NCBI GenBank assembly: GCA_913055565.1
Contig: CAJXKP010000003.1
Coordinates: forward strand, 46,946-110,945
Direction: 5' to 3'
DNA: 64,000 nt
From: an uncultured Ectothiorhodospiraceae bacterium
GTDB lineage: Bacteria > Pseudomonadota > Gammaproteobacteria > Nitrococcales > Nitrococcaceae
A program made the position numbers and the translations under genes. The notes beneath the pieces were generated by a model, which ran no database searches, was not told where the DNA came from, and saw only the letters and a list, made by a program, of their open reading frames with translations. Shown piece by piece: positions 21,219 to 29,516 of the stretch (the first letter of the stretch is position 1; every line of letters begins with the position of its first letter).

Positions 21219-22346
21219 GGTATCGTCCTCGCGCCCCGTAACAGGCACGGGCGCAATCGCGGCTTCCGTGACAACAGCGTCACCGCCATTATCCAAGGCG
21301 TGGTCCGCGCACTGGCGGGCACGTTCAATGAGCGCATCGGTGCCCTCGCCTTGCCGATATGATGCGACCCCGACGGACACACTGAGCCGTAGATCATCGG
21401 CGAGATCCCGCCATGCAAGCTTGCTACACAAACGCCGTAACGCCTCAGCGGTATCGCGGCCGCCCTCAAGGTCCGTATCCGGTAACACCAACAGGAATTC
21501 CTCGCCGCCATAGCGACCAACGGCATCCACCGCCCGCACCCCACTCTCCAGCGTCGCGGCGACACGCTGTAGGATCACGTCGCCCGTCGTATGATCATGG
21601 TCGCGATTCACCGCCTTAAATCGATCGAGATCCAGCATCGCCACGGTGAGGCTCATATCGAGGCGCTTGGCACGTTCGCACTCCTCGCTGACCAGGCGCA
21701 CGATCTCGCCACGATTATGCACGCCGGTTAGTCCGTCCCGAATGGAGAGCTCGTGAACCGCCTCATTCGCCCGCTGGAGCTCGAGTTGACGACTACTCAG
21801 CTGCCGCCGTAGGCCACCAGTGTACCCAACGAACAATGCGCCACAGGCGATCGTCATGGCGAAGGCTGTTAGCTGGAGCAATGCCGCTCGCAACTCCAGC
21901 GCATCCGGGCGCAGGTGTCGAAGCGACGCGATGACCAGGCCATAGGACGCCACCGCGAAAGCCCCCATCAGGAGAAAATCACCCATGCGCAAGCGAAAGG
22001 CGCCGAACATCAACAGCGCCATCAAGATCAACAACAGCGCGCCCCGGGCGCCATCGACCTGAAAGGCGACCAACGCCGTCAAAAGACAGGCTGCGATCAT
22101 TTGAATCAGCGTCAGACTCGGGTCCGGGAGCTGTTCGTTGCGGCCGCTACGCAGAACCCCGAATAGAAGACCATTGATGATGAGAATCGCAGCGGTCGTA
22201 CGAATCCAGTCAGTCAGTGCCATCAGGTCAACGGCGACATAGATGCCGGCTAGGCCAATCAACCCCAGATAAACAACAGCTGCCGTTAAGAAGCGACGCA
22301 GCCGGAGCGCCTGGTAAGGATCATTGACCGGTATCAGACTCAACAT
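21204..22346 (-). CDS. Membrane-bound diguanylate cyclase (GGDEF domain)
   Basis: The enzyme makes cyclic di-GMP from two GTP. The ~380-residue protein has about five or six transmembrane helices in its first 190 residues, a short coiled coil (QLSSRQLELQRANEAVHELS), then a complete GGDEF domain starting at IRDGLTGVHNRGEI. The active site is RYGGEEFLLVLP. An RAVD at the RxxD position five residues before it is a product-inhibition I-site, so both catalysis and feedback are likely. I chose the ATG at 22346 (MLSLIPVNDPYQALRLRR), which fits related proteins; a GTG at 22406 would extend it to the edge of the repeat element at 22411. The signal sensed is unknown. Confidence 0.9.
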   Translation of the reverse strand: MLSLIPVNDPYQALRLRRFLTAAVVYLGLIGLAGIYVAVDLMALTDWIRTTAAILIINGLLFGVLRSGRNEQLPDPSLTLIQMIAACLLTALVAFQVDGARGALLLILMALLMFGAFRLRMGDFLLMGAFAVASYGLVIASLRHLRPDALELRAALLQLTAFAMTIACGALFVGYTGGLRRQLSSRQLELQRANEAVHELSIRDGLTGVHNRGEIVRLVSEECERAKRLDMSLTVAMLDLDRFKAVNRDHDHTTGDVILQRVAATLESGVRAVDAVGRYGGEEFLLVLPDTDLEGGRDTAEALRRLCSKLAWRDLADDLRLSVSVGVASYRQGEGTDALIERARQCADHALDNGGDAVVTEAAIAPVPVTGREDDTSTGL

Positions 22347-22410
22347 GAAGGCCGGCTCATCGGTCGCGGCTGGATTGCTTGGTCGCGAGTGCAGCGGCGA
22401 CCACACCTAA

Positions 22411-22674
22411 GGGAACGCTGAACAATTCGCACGAGCCTCTGGCCGCTGGACGCGCACAGGCAAGATGCGGGGCCACCACAATGTATTGGCGGTACAGTCA
22501 AACCTCTGCGACGCTGATTGCGGGCGGGCCGAGCGCCCCCGGTGGGCGCACCACGGCGGCGCTGTGGGCGACGTTGGGCTTGTTGTAAAGGGCGACGGCC
22601 ATTCACGGCGAAGCCCGCCTTGCCATAGCGCCGCCGTGACGCGCAGAGGCCCGCGAGAATTCTTCAGCGTTCCC
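22411..22674. mobile_element. MITE-like element with terminal inverted repeats (copy B, 264 bp)
   Basis: The left end GGGAACGCTGAACAATTC and the inverse of the right end, GGGAACGCTGAAGAATTC, match, and similarity continues through CGAGCCTCTG / CGGGCCTCTG for about 35 bases. The flanking TAA makes the arms 15 perfect bases at the tips. No transposase-like frame is present, so it would need a transposase in trans. The right tip touches the stop codon of the DUF2721 gene. The left tip lies just before the diguanylate cyclase gene, so the element separates two co-directional genes. No clear target duplication is seen. Confidence 0.8.
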
Positions 22675-23091
22675 TTAACCGTGGCGATGACTGCCCCCCG
22701 ACTCCGCCTCGATGTCGCTCAGTTGCAGATTCAACGCTGTTACCGAGATCCAGATCTCGCGCAAGGATAGCGCCAAAGAAAGCATCATCAGGACTAGGCT
22801 GCCCGCAAAAAAGAACCTGGCAGCATCTCGCCAGCCAGCGAACAACAGGAACATACACAGCACGCAGACCAGCAGACTCGCAGCCCCGGCCGCCTGCATG
22901 TACTTAATCAGAGTAACGCGCGCCCGAAGGTTGTCGATTTGCTCCCAGATCTTGGGACTACCGCTGCGGCGATATTCGGACTGGAGATCGCGAATCAGTG
23001 AGGCGAGCGTGAGGAAGCGATTGGTATACGCCAAAAGGAGCAGCGAGATGGCAGGGAACAACAGCGATGGCGTCGACAGCGTGAACGACAT
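22675..23091 (-). CDS. DUF2721 family membrane protein
   Basis: The 138-residue protein begins with a hydrophobic helix containing LLFPAISLLLLAYTNRFL, the hallmark of DUF2721. A cytoplasmic helix with SLIRDLQSEY, the RVTLIKYMQ segment, and two further helices (about 67-84 and 90-110) follow. The family has no known function. I chose the ATG at 23091, which has GGAG seven bases upstream; a second in-frame ATG lies at 23103. The TAA stop abuts the terminal repeat of the element at 22674, so the gene is intact but the insertion is flush with its end. Confidence 0.85.
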   Translation of the reverse strand: MSFTLSTPSLLFPAISLLLLAYTNRFLTLASLIRDLQSEYRRSGSPKIWEQIDNLRARVTLIKYMQAAGAASLLVCVLCMFLLFAGWRDAARFFFAGSLVLMMLSLALSLREIWISVTALNLQLSDIEAESGGSHRHG

Positions 23092-23107
23092 GCCAATCTC
23101 CAACGAG

Positions 23108-23135
23108 ATCGGGCGGGTCTAACGACCCGCCCGAT
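23108..23135. repeat. Perfect 11-bp inverted repeat hairpin
   Basis: ATCGGGCGGGT (23108-23118) pairs perfectly with ACCCGCCCGAT (23125-23135) around a 6-base loop. It lies between two - strand genes, 31 bases after the upstream gene's stop and 16 bases before the downstream start. No T-run follows on the - strand, so it may attenuate or stabilise rather than fully terminate. Confidence 0.6.
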
Positions 23136-23166
23136 GAAACGATACGCCCATAGGCGACCAGTGCAA

Positions 23167-23841
23167 TCAGTTATCGCCGCCCTGATTCCCGCTAGCGCCG
23201 GACTTGCCCGCCTTCTCGCCGCCGCCTTGGCCGCGCTTCTGGGCACCGCCGCGCTGCGCCGCGGCCTGGCGCGCCTGCTTCCGGAGCTTCTTAGCGGCTT
23301 GACGGTACTCGTCAATCTTCTGCTCCGCCTCAGGATCCTCCTTCTTCATGGCCGCCTGCAGATCCGAGCGAAGCTGCTTGCGCGCCTTCTTGACCTCGTC
23401 GTCCTGCATGGCGCTCCGGCGGGCCTTCATCATGGCATTACGCTTACTGCGCAGCTCCTTGGCCATCTCCTTCTGTTCCGCCTTGGAGACATCGCCCGAT
23501 TGCATCTTCTTGCGAATCTCCTGCATACGCTTCTGGTCGGCCTTGGCGTCGACGCCTTCGGCCTCCATCTTCGATTCCATGAGCGCGCGCAGCTCGTCGC
23601 GCTGCTCGCCAAGCTTCGGATTATTCTCCAAGGCCTGCTTCTGGAGCTTCTGAACCTCCTGCTGGAGCTTGCGCACGCGCTGTTGTAGCTGCTGGAGCTG
23701 CTGCTTCGCCGGCTGTGCGCTATTGCTCTCGCCGCCCCCTTGATTGCTGCTCTCCTGGGCGTGACCCACGCTGGCCGCGGTCAGTCCACTTACCAGCACC
23801 GCCGCCGCAGCGCTGCGTCCAATCACTCTGGCAATACTCAT
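23167..23841 (-). CDS. Secreted Gln/Lys-rich coiled-coil protein of unknown function
   Basis: The 224-residue product has a Sec signal peptide (about 1-28, ending VGHAQ) and then a low-complexity linker. A long predicted coiled coil (about 45-75, LQQLQQRVRKLQQEVQKLQK) and further charged helices (about 76-195) follow, and the tail is basic and Gly-rich. There are no cysteines and no enzyme motif. I do not recognise the family. The strongly basic C-terminal half is unlike the acidic proteins around it. A TTGACA/GGTACT promoter precedes it, and a hairpin follows. A periplasmic structural or chaperone-like role (Skp/Spy-like in composition) is possible but unsupported. Confidence 0.75.
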   Translation of the reverse strand: MSIARVIGRSAAAAVLVSGLTAASVGHAQESSNQGGGESNSAQPAKQQLQQLQQRVRKLQQEVQKLQKQALENNPKLGEQRDELRALMESKMEAEGVDAKADQKRMQEIRKKMQSGDVSKAEQKEMAKELRSKRNAMMKARRSAMQDDEVKKARKQLRSDLQAAMKKEDPEAEQKIDEYRQAAKKLRKQARQAAAQRGGAQKRGQGGGEKAGKSGASGNQGGDN

Positions 23842-23910
23842 CGGATCCCTGCCTCTTTACATTGTCGTCGTCTTCCGAACGAAACCGCGCCCGTTCGTAT
23901 CGCGTCGGAC

Positions 23911-23939
23911 AGTACCACCGCGAGCAGGTTCACTGTCAA
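23911..23939 (-). promoter_or_regulatory. Predicted promoter of the secreted coiled-coil gene
   Basis: On the - strand, TTGACA (23939-23934) and GGTACT (23916-23911) are 17 bases apart. The leader to the start at 23841 would be about 65 bases. Confidence 0.45.
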
Positions 23940-23960
23940 TTTGCCGCGCGCACTGGCGTT

Positions 23961-24353
23961 TCAATCGCGCCCGTTATACTGCCGGTCCAACTGATCCACA
24001 AGTGCCTGCTCGTAGGCGGCATCCGCCCATAACGACTGGCCACTACGCCGAGCGCCGACGCGGTCCTTGAGGACGCGGAGCCGTCGTCTCGCCGTGTCCT
24101 GATCCGCCTCGCTGGTGCCCGCATCGATACACGCGAGCAGCTCTTCCAGACTGCGAATCTCGGCATGCTCCGCGACCTCATGAGGCAAGCAGTTGCTATT
24201 CTTGAGCAAACGGTAGCCGGCGCGAAGCTCCTCCGGGACCATGGCATCGTCATCGAGGGCCAACGGCTCGCCCTCGCCCGGTAGATTATCCATCTCACCG
24301 CGTTGCTGTGCCTCTCGAATCCGCTTCTCGACGAGCTCCTGGAATGGGTTCAT
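23961..24353 (-). CDS. DUF1992 (DnaJ homologue subfamily C member 28-like) protein
   Basis: The 130-residue protein matches the DUF1992 domain: FQELVEKRIREAQQRGEMDNLPGEGEPL in the first 30 residues, then VPEELRAGYRLLKNSNCLPHEV. The rest is a helical region with many charged residues. The domain occurs in DNAJC28 and in stand-alone bacterial proteins such as E. coli YhdN; its role is unknown. I chose the ATG at 24353 over the preceding in-frame GTG. It lies 50 bases downstream of the secreted nuclease gene on the same strand. Confidence 0.9.
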   Translation of the reverse strand: MNPFQELVEKRIREAQQRGEMDNLPGEGEPLALDDDAMVPEELRAGYRLLKNSNCLPHEVAEHAEIRSLEELLACIDAGTSEADQDTARRRLRVLKDRVGARRSGQSLWADAAYEQALVDQLDRQYNGRD

Positions 24354-24403
24354 CACGTGACCACCCTGGGTTGCCCAGTCAAGGGATGGACTCTAAATTT
24401 AGT

Positions 24404-26038
24404 CTAATCCGTTGGTTGCCGCCTGGCGATATCGACGACCACGGCATCGTGATCGCTCGCGCCCCAAGGCCCATTGGCCGCCGGCCTCATCGCCTCGTCG
24501 GCACCAAGATGCCAGATGAACCCGTCGCTTGAGAGCGACCGAGCACGGCGGTCCATGAGGGCGAAGTCCATCATCCCGGCACGGCCTCGATAGACATAGC
24601 TGTAGCGCTGCGCCGGTGGCACACGCGGCGCGACCCCCGGCGCGAGGCCCGTTTCGCGCAGCAACCGCAACGGTCGTTCATTCTGATAGCTGTTGAAATC
24701 GCCCACGACTAGGCTTGGAACGTCATCCTCGGTTCGTACCCACCGCCGTAATGAACGGGCTTGCGCCTGCCGTCGCGCCTCGCCACAGGGGTCTGAGCTA
24801 TCGCAACCGCCGCGGGACTTAAAATGGACCCCGGCGACATCCAGCCTCCGTCCGGCTCCCAACCGCAAGCGCGCCAACACCGGCGGACGGTTATGCGGCC
24901 CGTCACGCAGGACCTCGACCTCCGCCAGGGCCAGCCCCTGTTGACGCCGTACCAGGATCGCCACGCGGATCGCATCGTCGCCGATGCTTGCCGGGCCTGT
25001 CGCCAGCTCATAGCGAGCTGACGTCTCCCGATTCAACCGCTCCACAAGCGTGGCGGCCGCTCCCTTGTTATTGGCGAGCTCTTGGACCACCAAAACATCC
25101 GCGTCGAGCGCCGTGAGCGCCGCGATGACGGACGCCTCATGACGCCGCCGCTGGTCGCCCTTATGGCGCCCCCTGGCCGCGGTGACAGGGAAGAAGTTGT
25201 TGAGATTGAACGAGGCGATCCGGAGCACTCCCGCATCTCGCTCCCGTGGCTGGGCGCGCGGATTCGGCACCGAGAAGACGGGTTTAGTGACAGGGTGCAA
25301 GCGCCAGCGACCAAAGCGTTTCACCAGGATCCCCGCCGCACGCTCGAGGCGGCTCCCGACACGGCGGCCATGCCCGCGGTGCGTATAGGCGATCGCCTCC
25401 GGCCACGTCGCGTAGGATCCATCGTCGAGCAAGAACCCAGCCGGCTGTCCGCCTTCGACGCTGCTGCTGTCCTGGAATAGCCGACGCCCAACGGCTAGTT
25501 CGAGTACACCCCAACGGCGCAGCGCCTGATTCGCCGTGACGACCAGCGGATCCGATGCCGCAACCAACACCCCGTTAAGCGCTCGCCGTCGGGCCGGCGA
25601 CAGCGGCAGCTCGAGCTCGATCGGTTGCAGCGGGCGGCTACCGCACACCTCAATGGCCGACACCCACTCCAGCTGCGGCTGCCCCCGATGGACACCCGCT
25701 GCGCCAAGAACGCTCACCTGACTCCCCGCGGCGGGGATCTCCCCGCGCCCATGCTCCGGGGTATAGACAAAGATCCCGTCCGGGACGCCGCCCTTGCCCG
25801 ACTGCTGGATGAAGAACCCGTTGAGGGCCGCCTCGCCGGGGAAACGGGCGCTAACGACGCCGCGCACGCGCACCGAGCTCGCCACAAGCCGGCCCGCCTC
25901 AACGCCCCGGCGAACGGCCTCAATCGTGGTGTCCGCGGGGCACCCGTCAGCCTGCAAGCCTGCCGCCGCCGCGGCTAACCCAAGGCCCACCACACAGCGC
26001 CGGCCCAGACAGGTCAGCGCCCGCCTTTGCGCGCCCAT
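24404..26038 (-). CDS. Secreted endonuclease/exonuclease/phosphatase-fold nuclease (ExeM/NucH-like)
   Basis: The 544-residue protein has a signal peptide (about 1-30), an N-terminal OB-fold-like region (about 50-270, with VRGVVSARF and GFFIQQS), and a C-terminal EEP nuclease domain (about 275-540). Catalytic motifs are visible: IASFNLNNFF, VLVVQELANNKG, VHFKSRGGC, VVGDFNSY and the final SDHDAVVVDI. This arrangement is that of the ExeM/NucH extracellular DNases. A role in degrading extracellular DNA for phosphate or biofilm turnover is inferred from the family. The start overlaps the end of the antiporter gene by 25 bases, so the two are likely co-transcribed. Confidence 0.9.
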   Translation of the reverse strand: MGAQRRALTCLGRRCVVGLGLAAAAAGLQADGCPADTTIEAVRRGVEAGRLVASSVRVRGVVSARFPGEAALNGFFIQQSGKGGVPDGIFVYTPEHGRGEIPAAGSQVSVLGAAGVHRGQPQLEWVSAIEVCGSRPLQPIELELPLSPARRRALNGVLVAASDPLVVTANQALRRWGVLELAVGRRLFQDSSSVEGGQPAGFLLDDGSYATWPEAIAYTHRGHGRRVGSRLERAAGILVKRFGRWRLHPVTKPVFSVPNPRAQPRERDAGVLRIASFNLNNFFPVTAARGRHKGDQRRRHEASVIAALTALDADVLVVQELANNKGAAATLVERLNRETSARYELATGPASIGDDAIRVAILVRRQQGLALAEVEVLRDGPHNRPPVLARLRLGAGRRLDVAGVHFKSRGGCDSSDPCGEARRQAQARSLRRWVRTEDDVPSLVVGDFNSYQNERPLRLLRETGLAPGVAPRVPPAQRYSYVYRGRAGMMDFALMDRRARSLSSDGFIWHLGADEAMRPAANGPWGASDHDAVVVDIARRQPTD

Positions 26039-27903
26039 CCGAGTCCCCAGTAGGTCTTGCCCCGCGGGCGAACCTCGGTCTCCGCGCTCGCCTCCTGGGG
26101 CCGGCGTTGCTCCTGTGCTCGCGGCGACATATAGGCCACGATGGTATCCCCGGTATAGGCCACCAGGCGCTGACCCGCGATGCGGAAGCGCAAGCCCCCA
26201 TCCTGACGCACCACAAACATCGGCATCGTCTCAGTGCTGATATCAGCCAGGTAGTCACGACGCCGGAAGGTACTGGTAAGCCGTGTACGGTGGAAGCGCC
26301 AGCCCCGGTAGTAGCGTTCCAGGAGTACCTCGTAGCGCGCCTCGCGACCGTAGATCGGCTGCCCCGTTAGCGGCCTTTGGATACGCTTGGGCTGGTCCTC
26401 GGTATCCGTCGGTAGTTGGTAGACGTGCTCGCGACCGAGTTCACGGATAAAGCGACTGCATACCAGGGCGTTATAGGCATCATTATCGGTCGCGGCCACC
26501 ATATAGCCGATATCCGCGAGGTCGAGATTCTGCTCGGCAGTCTCGGACAGGATCTCACCATAGAAATAGGGGATGCCCGCCATGCGAACGGCCCTGAGTC
26601 GATGCCACGACTGGTCACAGACGATGACGTAGACGCCCTGGTCCCGCAGGACCCGTGCCAGCTCGACACCCCAGGGCGATGCCCCGACGATCATCAGCCC
26701 ATGACGGTCCCGTGAGGCCAGTCCCAGCCACATCGCGATCCGCCTGATCGAGAACCCGTGGAGGAAGACCGTGGTGAGTATGAGCACGAAGACGAGCGGC
26801 GTCAGCTTAGCCGCCTCGGGATAACCAGCGGCCACCATCTCCGGCGCGAACACACCCGCCACCGCCGCGGCCACGATGCCACGCGGAGCAATCCAAGCGA
26901 CGAAGAGGCGCTCCTGCCAACGCATCGGGGTGCCGAGCGTCGCCAGGAGGATGGCGGCCGGGCGAACCAGGAACACCACGGCCGCGATGAGCGCGGCGGC
27001 CCGCCAATCTAGGCGCGCCAGAATGGCCGGATCGACATCGGCGGCTAGCAGGATGAACACCGTCGAGACCAGCAGCACCGCCAGATACTCCTTGAAGCGC
27101 CGAACCTCCTGGATATCGGCGAGCCCGGAGTTGCCAATGACCATCCCCATGACGGTCGTCGCCAGCAGCCCCGCCTCCTGCTGCACCGCATTACCAGCGG
27201 CGTAGGCGACGAGCACGCTGATCAACATGACAGGGGGCTTGAGGAACTCCGCAACCTGGCCGGCGATAAAGGCGCGCACCATCAAACGCGCCACCAGCCA
27301 ACCAATCGCGGCACCACCCACAATGCCAAGCAGCAGACCCAGAGCAAGCTGCGTAACCGGCGTATCCGTTTGCAGCTCGACGAAGAATTGGAAGACGATA
27401 ACGGCCAACAACGCCCCGAGCGGGTCGTTGATGATGCCTTCCCACTTCAAAAACGAGGCCGATCGGCGCCGCAGGCCCGCGTGCCGGAGCAACGGCATGA
27501 TAACCGTCGGACCCGTGATCACAATGATCGCACCAAAGACCAGCGATACCGGCCACGAGATGCCACCGATGTAGTGCGCCGCTAGGCTGCCGAGGAGCCA
27601 GTTCAGCGGCAGCGCCGGTATAAAGAGCCGCTGCACGCTCGTGCGCGCTTCCTTGAACTCGTGCCAGCGAAGGCTCAGTCCGCCCTCGAACAGGATGACG
27701 GCGACGCACAGCTGGATAACCGGGTGGACCAGATCCCCCAGAGCTTTATGCGGAACGAATACCCCCGTCGCGGGGCCAACCGTCAAGCCGGCCAAGCAGA
27801 GGACGACGATAGCGGGTATGCCCAGGCGCCATGCCAGCCACTGCGCGCCGATGCCGAGCGCCGCGACTAGCACGAGCATATTGGTCAGATGCGCCTCAAT
27901 CAT
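26014..27903 (-). CDS. Monovalent cation:proton antiporter, CPA family, with TrkA-N domain
   Basis: The 629-residue protein has about 12-13 transmembrane helices in its first 400 residues. It includes LFEGGLSLRW, VIVITGPTVIMPLLRH, WEGIINDPLGALLAV and AWIAPRGIVAAAVAG, which are CPA1-type exchange motifs with acidic residues. A C-terminal RCK/TrkA-N domain follows (GLMIVGASPWGVELARVL), then a soluble tail. It should exchange Na+ or K+ for H+ across the inner membrane, consistent with a halophilic life style. I chose the ATG at 27903 (MIEAHLTN), which opens directly into the first helix; the frame is open to 27975. Ion specificity cannot be read from sequence. Confidence 0.92.
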   Translation of the reverse strand: MIEAHLTNMLVLVAALGIGAQWLAWRLGIPAIVVLCLAGLTVGPATGVFVPHKALGDLVHPVIQLCVAVILFEGGLSLRWHEFKEARTSVQRLFIPALPLNWLLGSLAAHYIGGISWPVSLVFGAIIVITGPTVIMPLLRHAGLRRRSASFLKWEGIINDPLGALLAVIVFQFFVELQTDTPVTQLALGLLLGIVGGAAIGWLVARLMVRAFIAGQVAEFLKPPVMLISVLVAYAAGNAVQQEAGLLATTVMGMVIGNSGLADIQEVRRFKEYLAVLLVSTVFILLAADVDPAILARLDWRAAALIAAVVFLVRPAAILLATLGTPMRWQERLFVAWIAPRGIVAAAVAGVFAPEMVAAGYPEAAKLTPLVFVLILTTVFLHGFSIRRIAMWLGLASRDRHGLMIVGASPWGVELARVLRDQGVYVIVCDQSWHRLRAVRMAGIPYFYGEILSETAEQNLDLADIGYMVAATDNDAYNALVCSRFIRELGREHVYQLPTDTEDQPKRIQRPLTGQPIYGREARYEVLLERYYRGWRFHRTRLTSTFRRRDYLADISTETMPMFVVRQDGGLRFRIAGQRLVAYTGDTIVAYMSPRAQEQRRPQEASAETEVRPRGKTYWGLGWARKGGR

Positions 27904-28032
27904 TGGCTTCGGCCCCGTAGCAGCGGCGCGACACGCTAACAGGTCTGGAAGGCCCCGGCACCAGGCGCGTTCCATAAAAGCTATGCAATCGGGTTATGCT
28001 GGCGGCCGCCAGATGACACACGAGCCCAAGCG

Positions 28033-28614
28033 ATGCCGGCAAGCACGGAGATCTACGTCTCCACCGATATCGAGACGGATGGCCCGACCCCCGGACTCAA
28101 CAGCATGCTCTCGCTCGGCTCGGCCGCCTATAGCCGCGACAAGCGTCTGATCGATAGCTTTAGCGTTAACCTGGAGACATTGCCCGGCTCGCAACCACAC
28201 CCGGTAACGCAGCGCTGGTGGCAGACTCAGCCTGAGGCATGGGCAGCCTGTCGCGTTGAGCCCCAGCCGGCCCAGCAGGCCATGGCCCGTTATCGCCGCT
28301 GGCTCGCCGATCTATCGGGCACCCCAGTGTTCGTCGCCTACCCGGCGACGTTCGATTTCGCCTTCGTGAGCTACTACCTGATGCGCTTTAGCGGTGATAA
28401 CCCCTTTGGCTTCGCCGGCCTCGACATCAGGAGCTACGCCATGGCCCTTAGCGGCCTCGCCTTTAGCGAGACGACGCGGCGCCAGTTGCCGGCGCGACTA
28501 TTCGATGACCTGCCGCACACCCACATCGCGCTGGACGACGCCAAGGAACAGGGCACGCTGTTCTGCAACCTTTTGGCCTGGCGCGACACCCTTATCCGTG
28601 GCAACCCCGATTAA
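28033..28614 (+). CDS. DEDD-type 3'-5' exoribonuclease (Rv2179c-like)
   Basis: The 193-residue protein shows the DEDD exonuclease pattern: VSTDIETDGPTPGLNSML near the N-terminus (Exo I), FDFAFVSYYLMRF in the middle (Exo II), and HIALDDAKEQG near the C-terminus (Exo III, DEDDh). Size and motif spacing match the compact Rv2179c-like group, which acts on 3' overhangs of RNA. It is divergent from the antiporter, with a TTATGCT that may be its -10 in the 129-base gap. The nucleic acid preference (RNA or DNA) is inferred. Confidence 0.85.
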   Translation: MPASTEIYVSTDIETDGPTPGLNSMLSLGSAAYSRDKRLIDSFSVNLETLPGSQPHPVTQRWWQTQPEAWAACRVEPQPAQQAMARYRRWLADLSGTPVFVAYPATFDFAFVSYYLMRFSGDNPFGFAGLDIRSYAMALSGLAFSETTRRQLPARLFDDLPHTHIALDDAKEQGTLFCNLLAWRDTLIRGNPD

Positions 28615-28640
28615 TGCCCGCGCGGGCTTGAGGGCACGCC

Positions 28641-28669
28641 GCCGGCGCGGGGCCCTGCGTCTCGCCGGC
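28641..28669. terminator. Inverted repeat between convergent exonuclease and dsbC genes
   Basis: GCCGGCG (28641-28647) pairs with CGCCGGC (28663-28669) around a 15-base loop. A 12-bp palindrome, GCCCGCGCGGGC, lies just before it at about 28616. No T-run is present, so the role as a shared terminator is uncertain. Confidence 0.35.
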
Positions 28670-28723
28670 GCTTGCGCCTAGGGGCCACAGGCTCGCGCCA
28701 ACAGTTGAGCGTTGCCTCCAGAC

Positions 28724-29461
28724 CTAATCGCTGTCGCTAGCGAGCGCCTGGGCCAGCTTCTCCGGCGGCAGGTAGCCACCCACCTGGCGGCCATCACTAG
28801 TCAATATGCCGGGCGTGCCACGAACCCCGAGCCGACGCGCCAACCGCGTGTGCTCCTTAATCGGGTTATCACAACTCGCTGTGGGCACGGATTCACCTTG
28901 CTTGGCGCGGGTCATGGCGCGATGGGAATTGTCGGCGCACCAGACAGCGACCGCCTTGTCATAGGCGCTCGAACCCGGACCGGCGCGCGGCATGAAGGCA
29001 TACCGGATCCGGATACCTCGCTCCAGATAGGCATCGAGCTGGCGATGGAAGCGACGACAATAGGGGCAGCTGATGTCGGTAAACACGGTCACCTCGTAAC
29101 GAGCCTCGCCGTCCGGCTCGTAGACGATGAGCTCGTCTTCAGGGAGCTCGCGCAATGCCGACGCACCGCCCTGGCGCTCACGCTCGCGGGTGAGATTGCG
29201 CCGCTCGGCGAGATCCAGGAGGTCGCCGCGCAGGAGGTATCGCCCGTCCGCGGTGACATAAACCGTACGGCGCCCGAGATCCACGGCGTAGAGATTGGCC
29301 ACGGGCGTCGGCTCAATACCCTGGACGCTCAGGTCCATATCCAGCGACCGGATTCGCTCGCGAATCGCCTCGCGATCGGCTTTCTCATCATCCGATGCCA
29401 GAGCGGTGCCGCCACAGAGCAGCACAAGCGTTAGCGCCATGCGGCCTATCGAGCGCATCAT
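28724..29461 (-). CDS. dsbC: Thiol:disulfide interchange protein DsbC
   Basis: DsbC is a periplasmic disulfide isomerase that corrects wrong disulfides. The 245-residue protein has a signal peptide (about 1-22, ending TALA), a short dimerisation domain, a linker helix, and a thioredoxin domain with the active site FTDISCPYCRRFH. It contains the conserved RGTPGILTSDGRQVGGYLP segment with the cis-Pro. AGAGGA precedes the ATG pair at 29461/29458. It lies 55 bases after xerD on the same strand, the usual gammaproteobacterial xerD-dsbC order. Confidence 0.95.
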   Translation of the reverse strand: MMRSIGRMALTLVLLCGGTALASDDEKADREAIRERIRSLDMDLSVQGIEPTPVANLYAVDLGRRTVYVTADGRYLLRGDLLDLAERRNLTRERERQGGASALRELPEDELIVYEPDGEARYEVTVFTDISCPYCRRFHRQLDAYLERGIRIRYAFMPRAGPGSSAYDKAVAVWCADNSHRAMTRAKQGESVPTASCDNPIKEHTRLARRLGVRGTPGILTSDGRQVGGYLPPEKLAQALASDSD

Positions 29462-29516
29462 GATCGTCCTCTTATATCGGTCGGTTATGGGCGGCATACC
29501 CGGCTCCTGGTAGCCG

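Noticed and set aside
22465..22770. Small reading frames inside the repeat element at 22411
   Set aside because: They run through non-conserved terminal repeats and into the antisense of the DUF2721 gene; no transposase or other family similarity.
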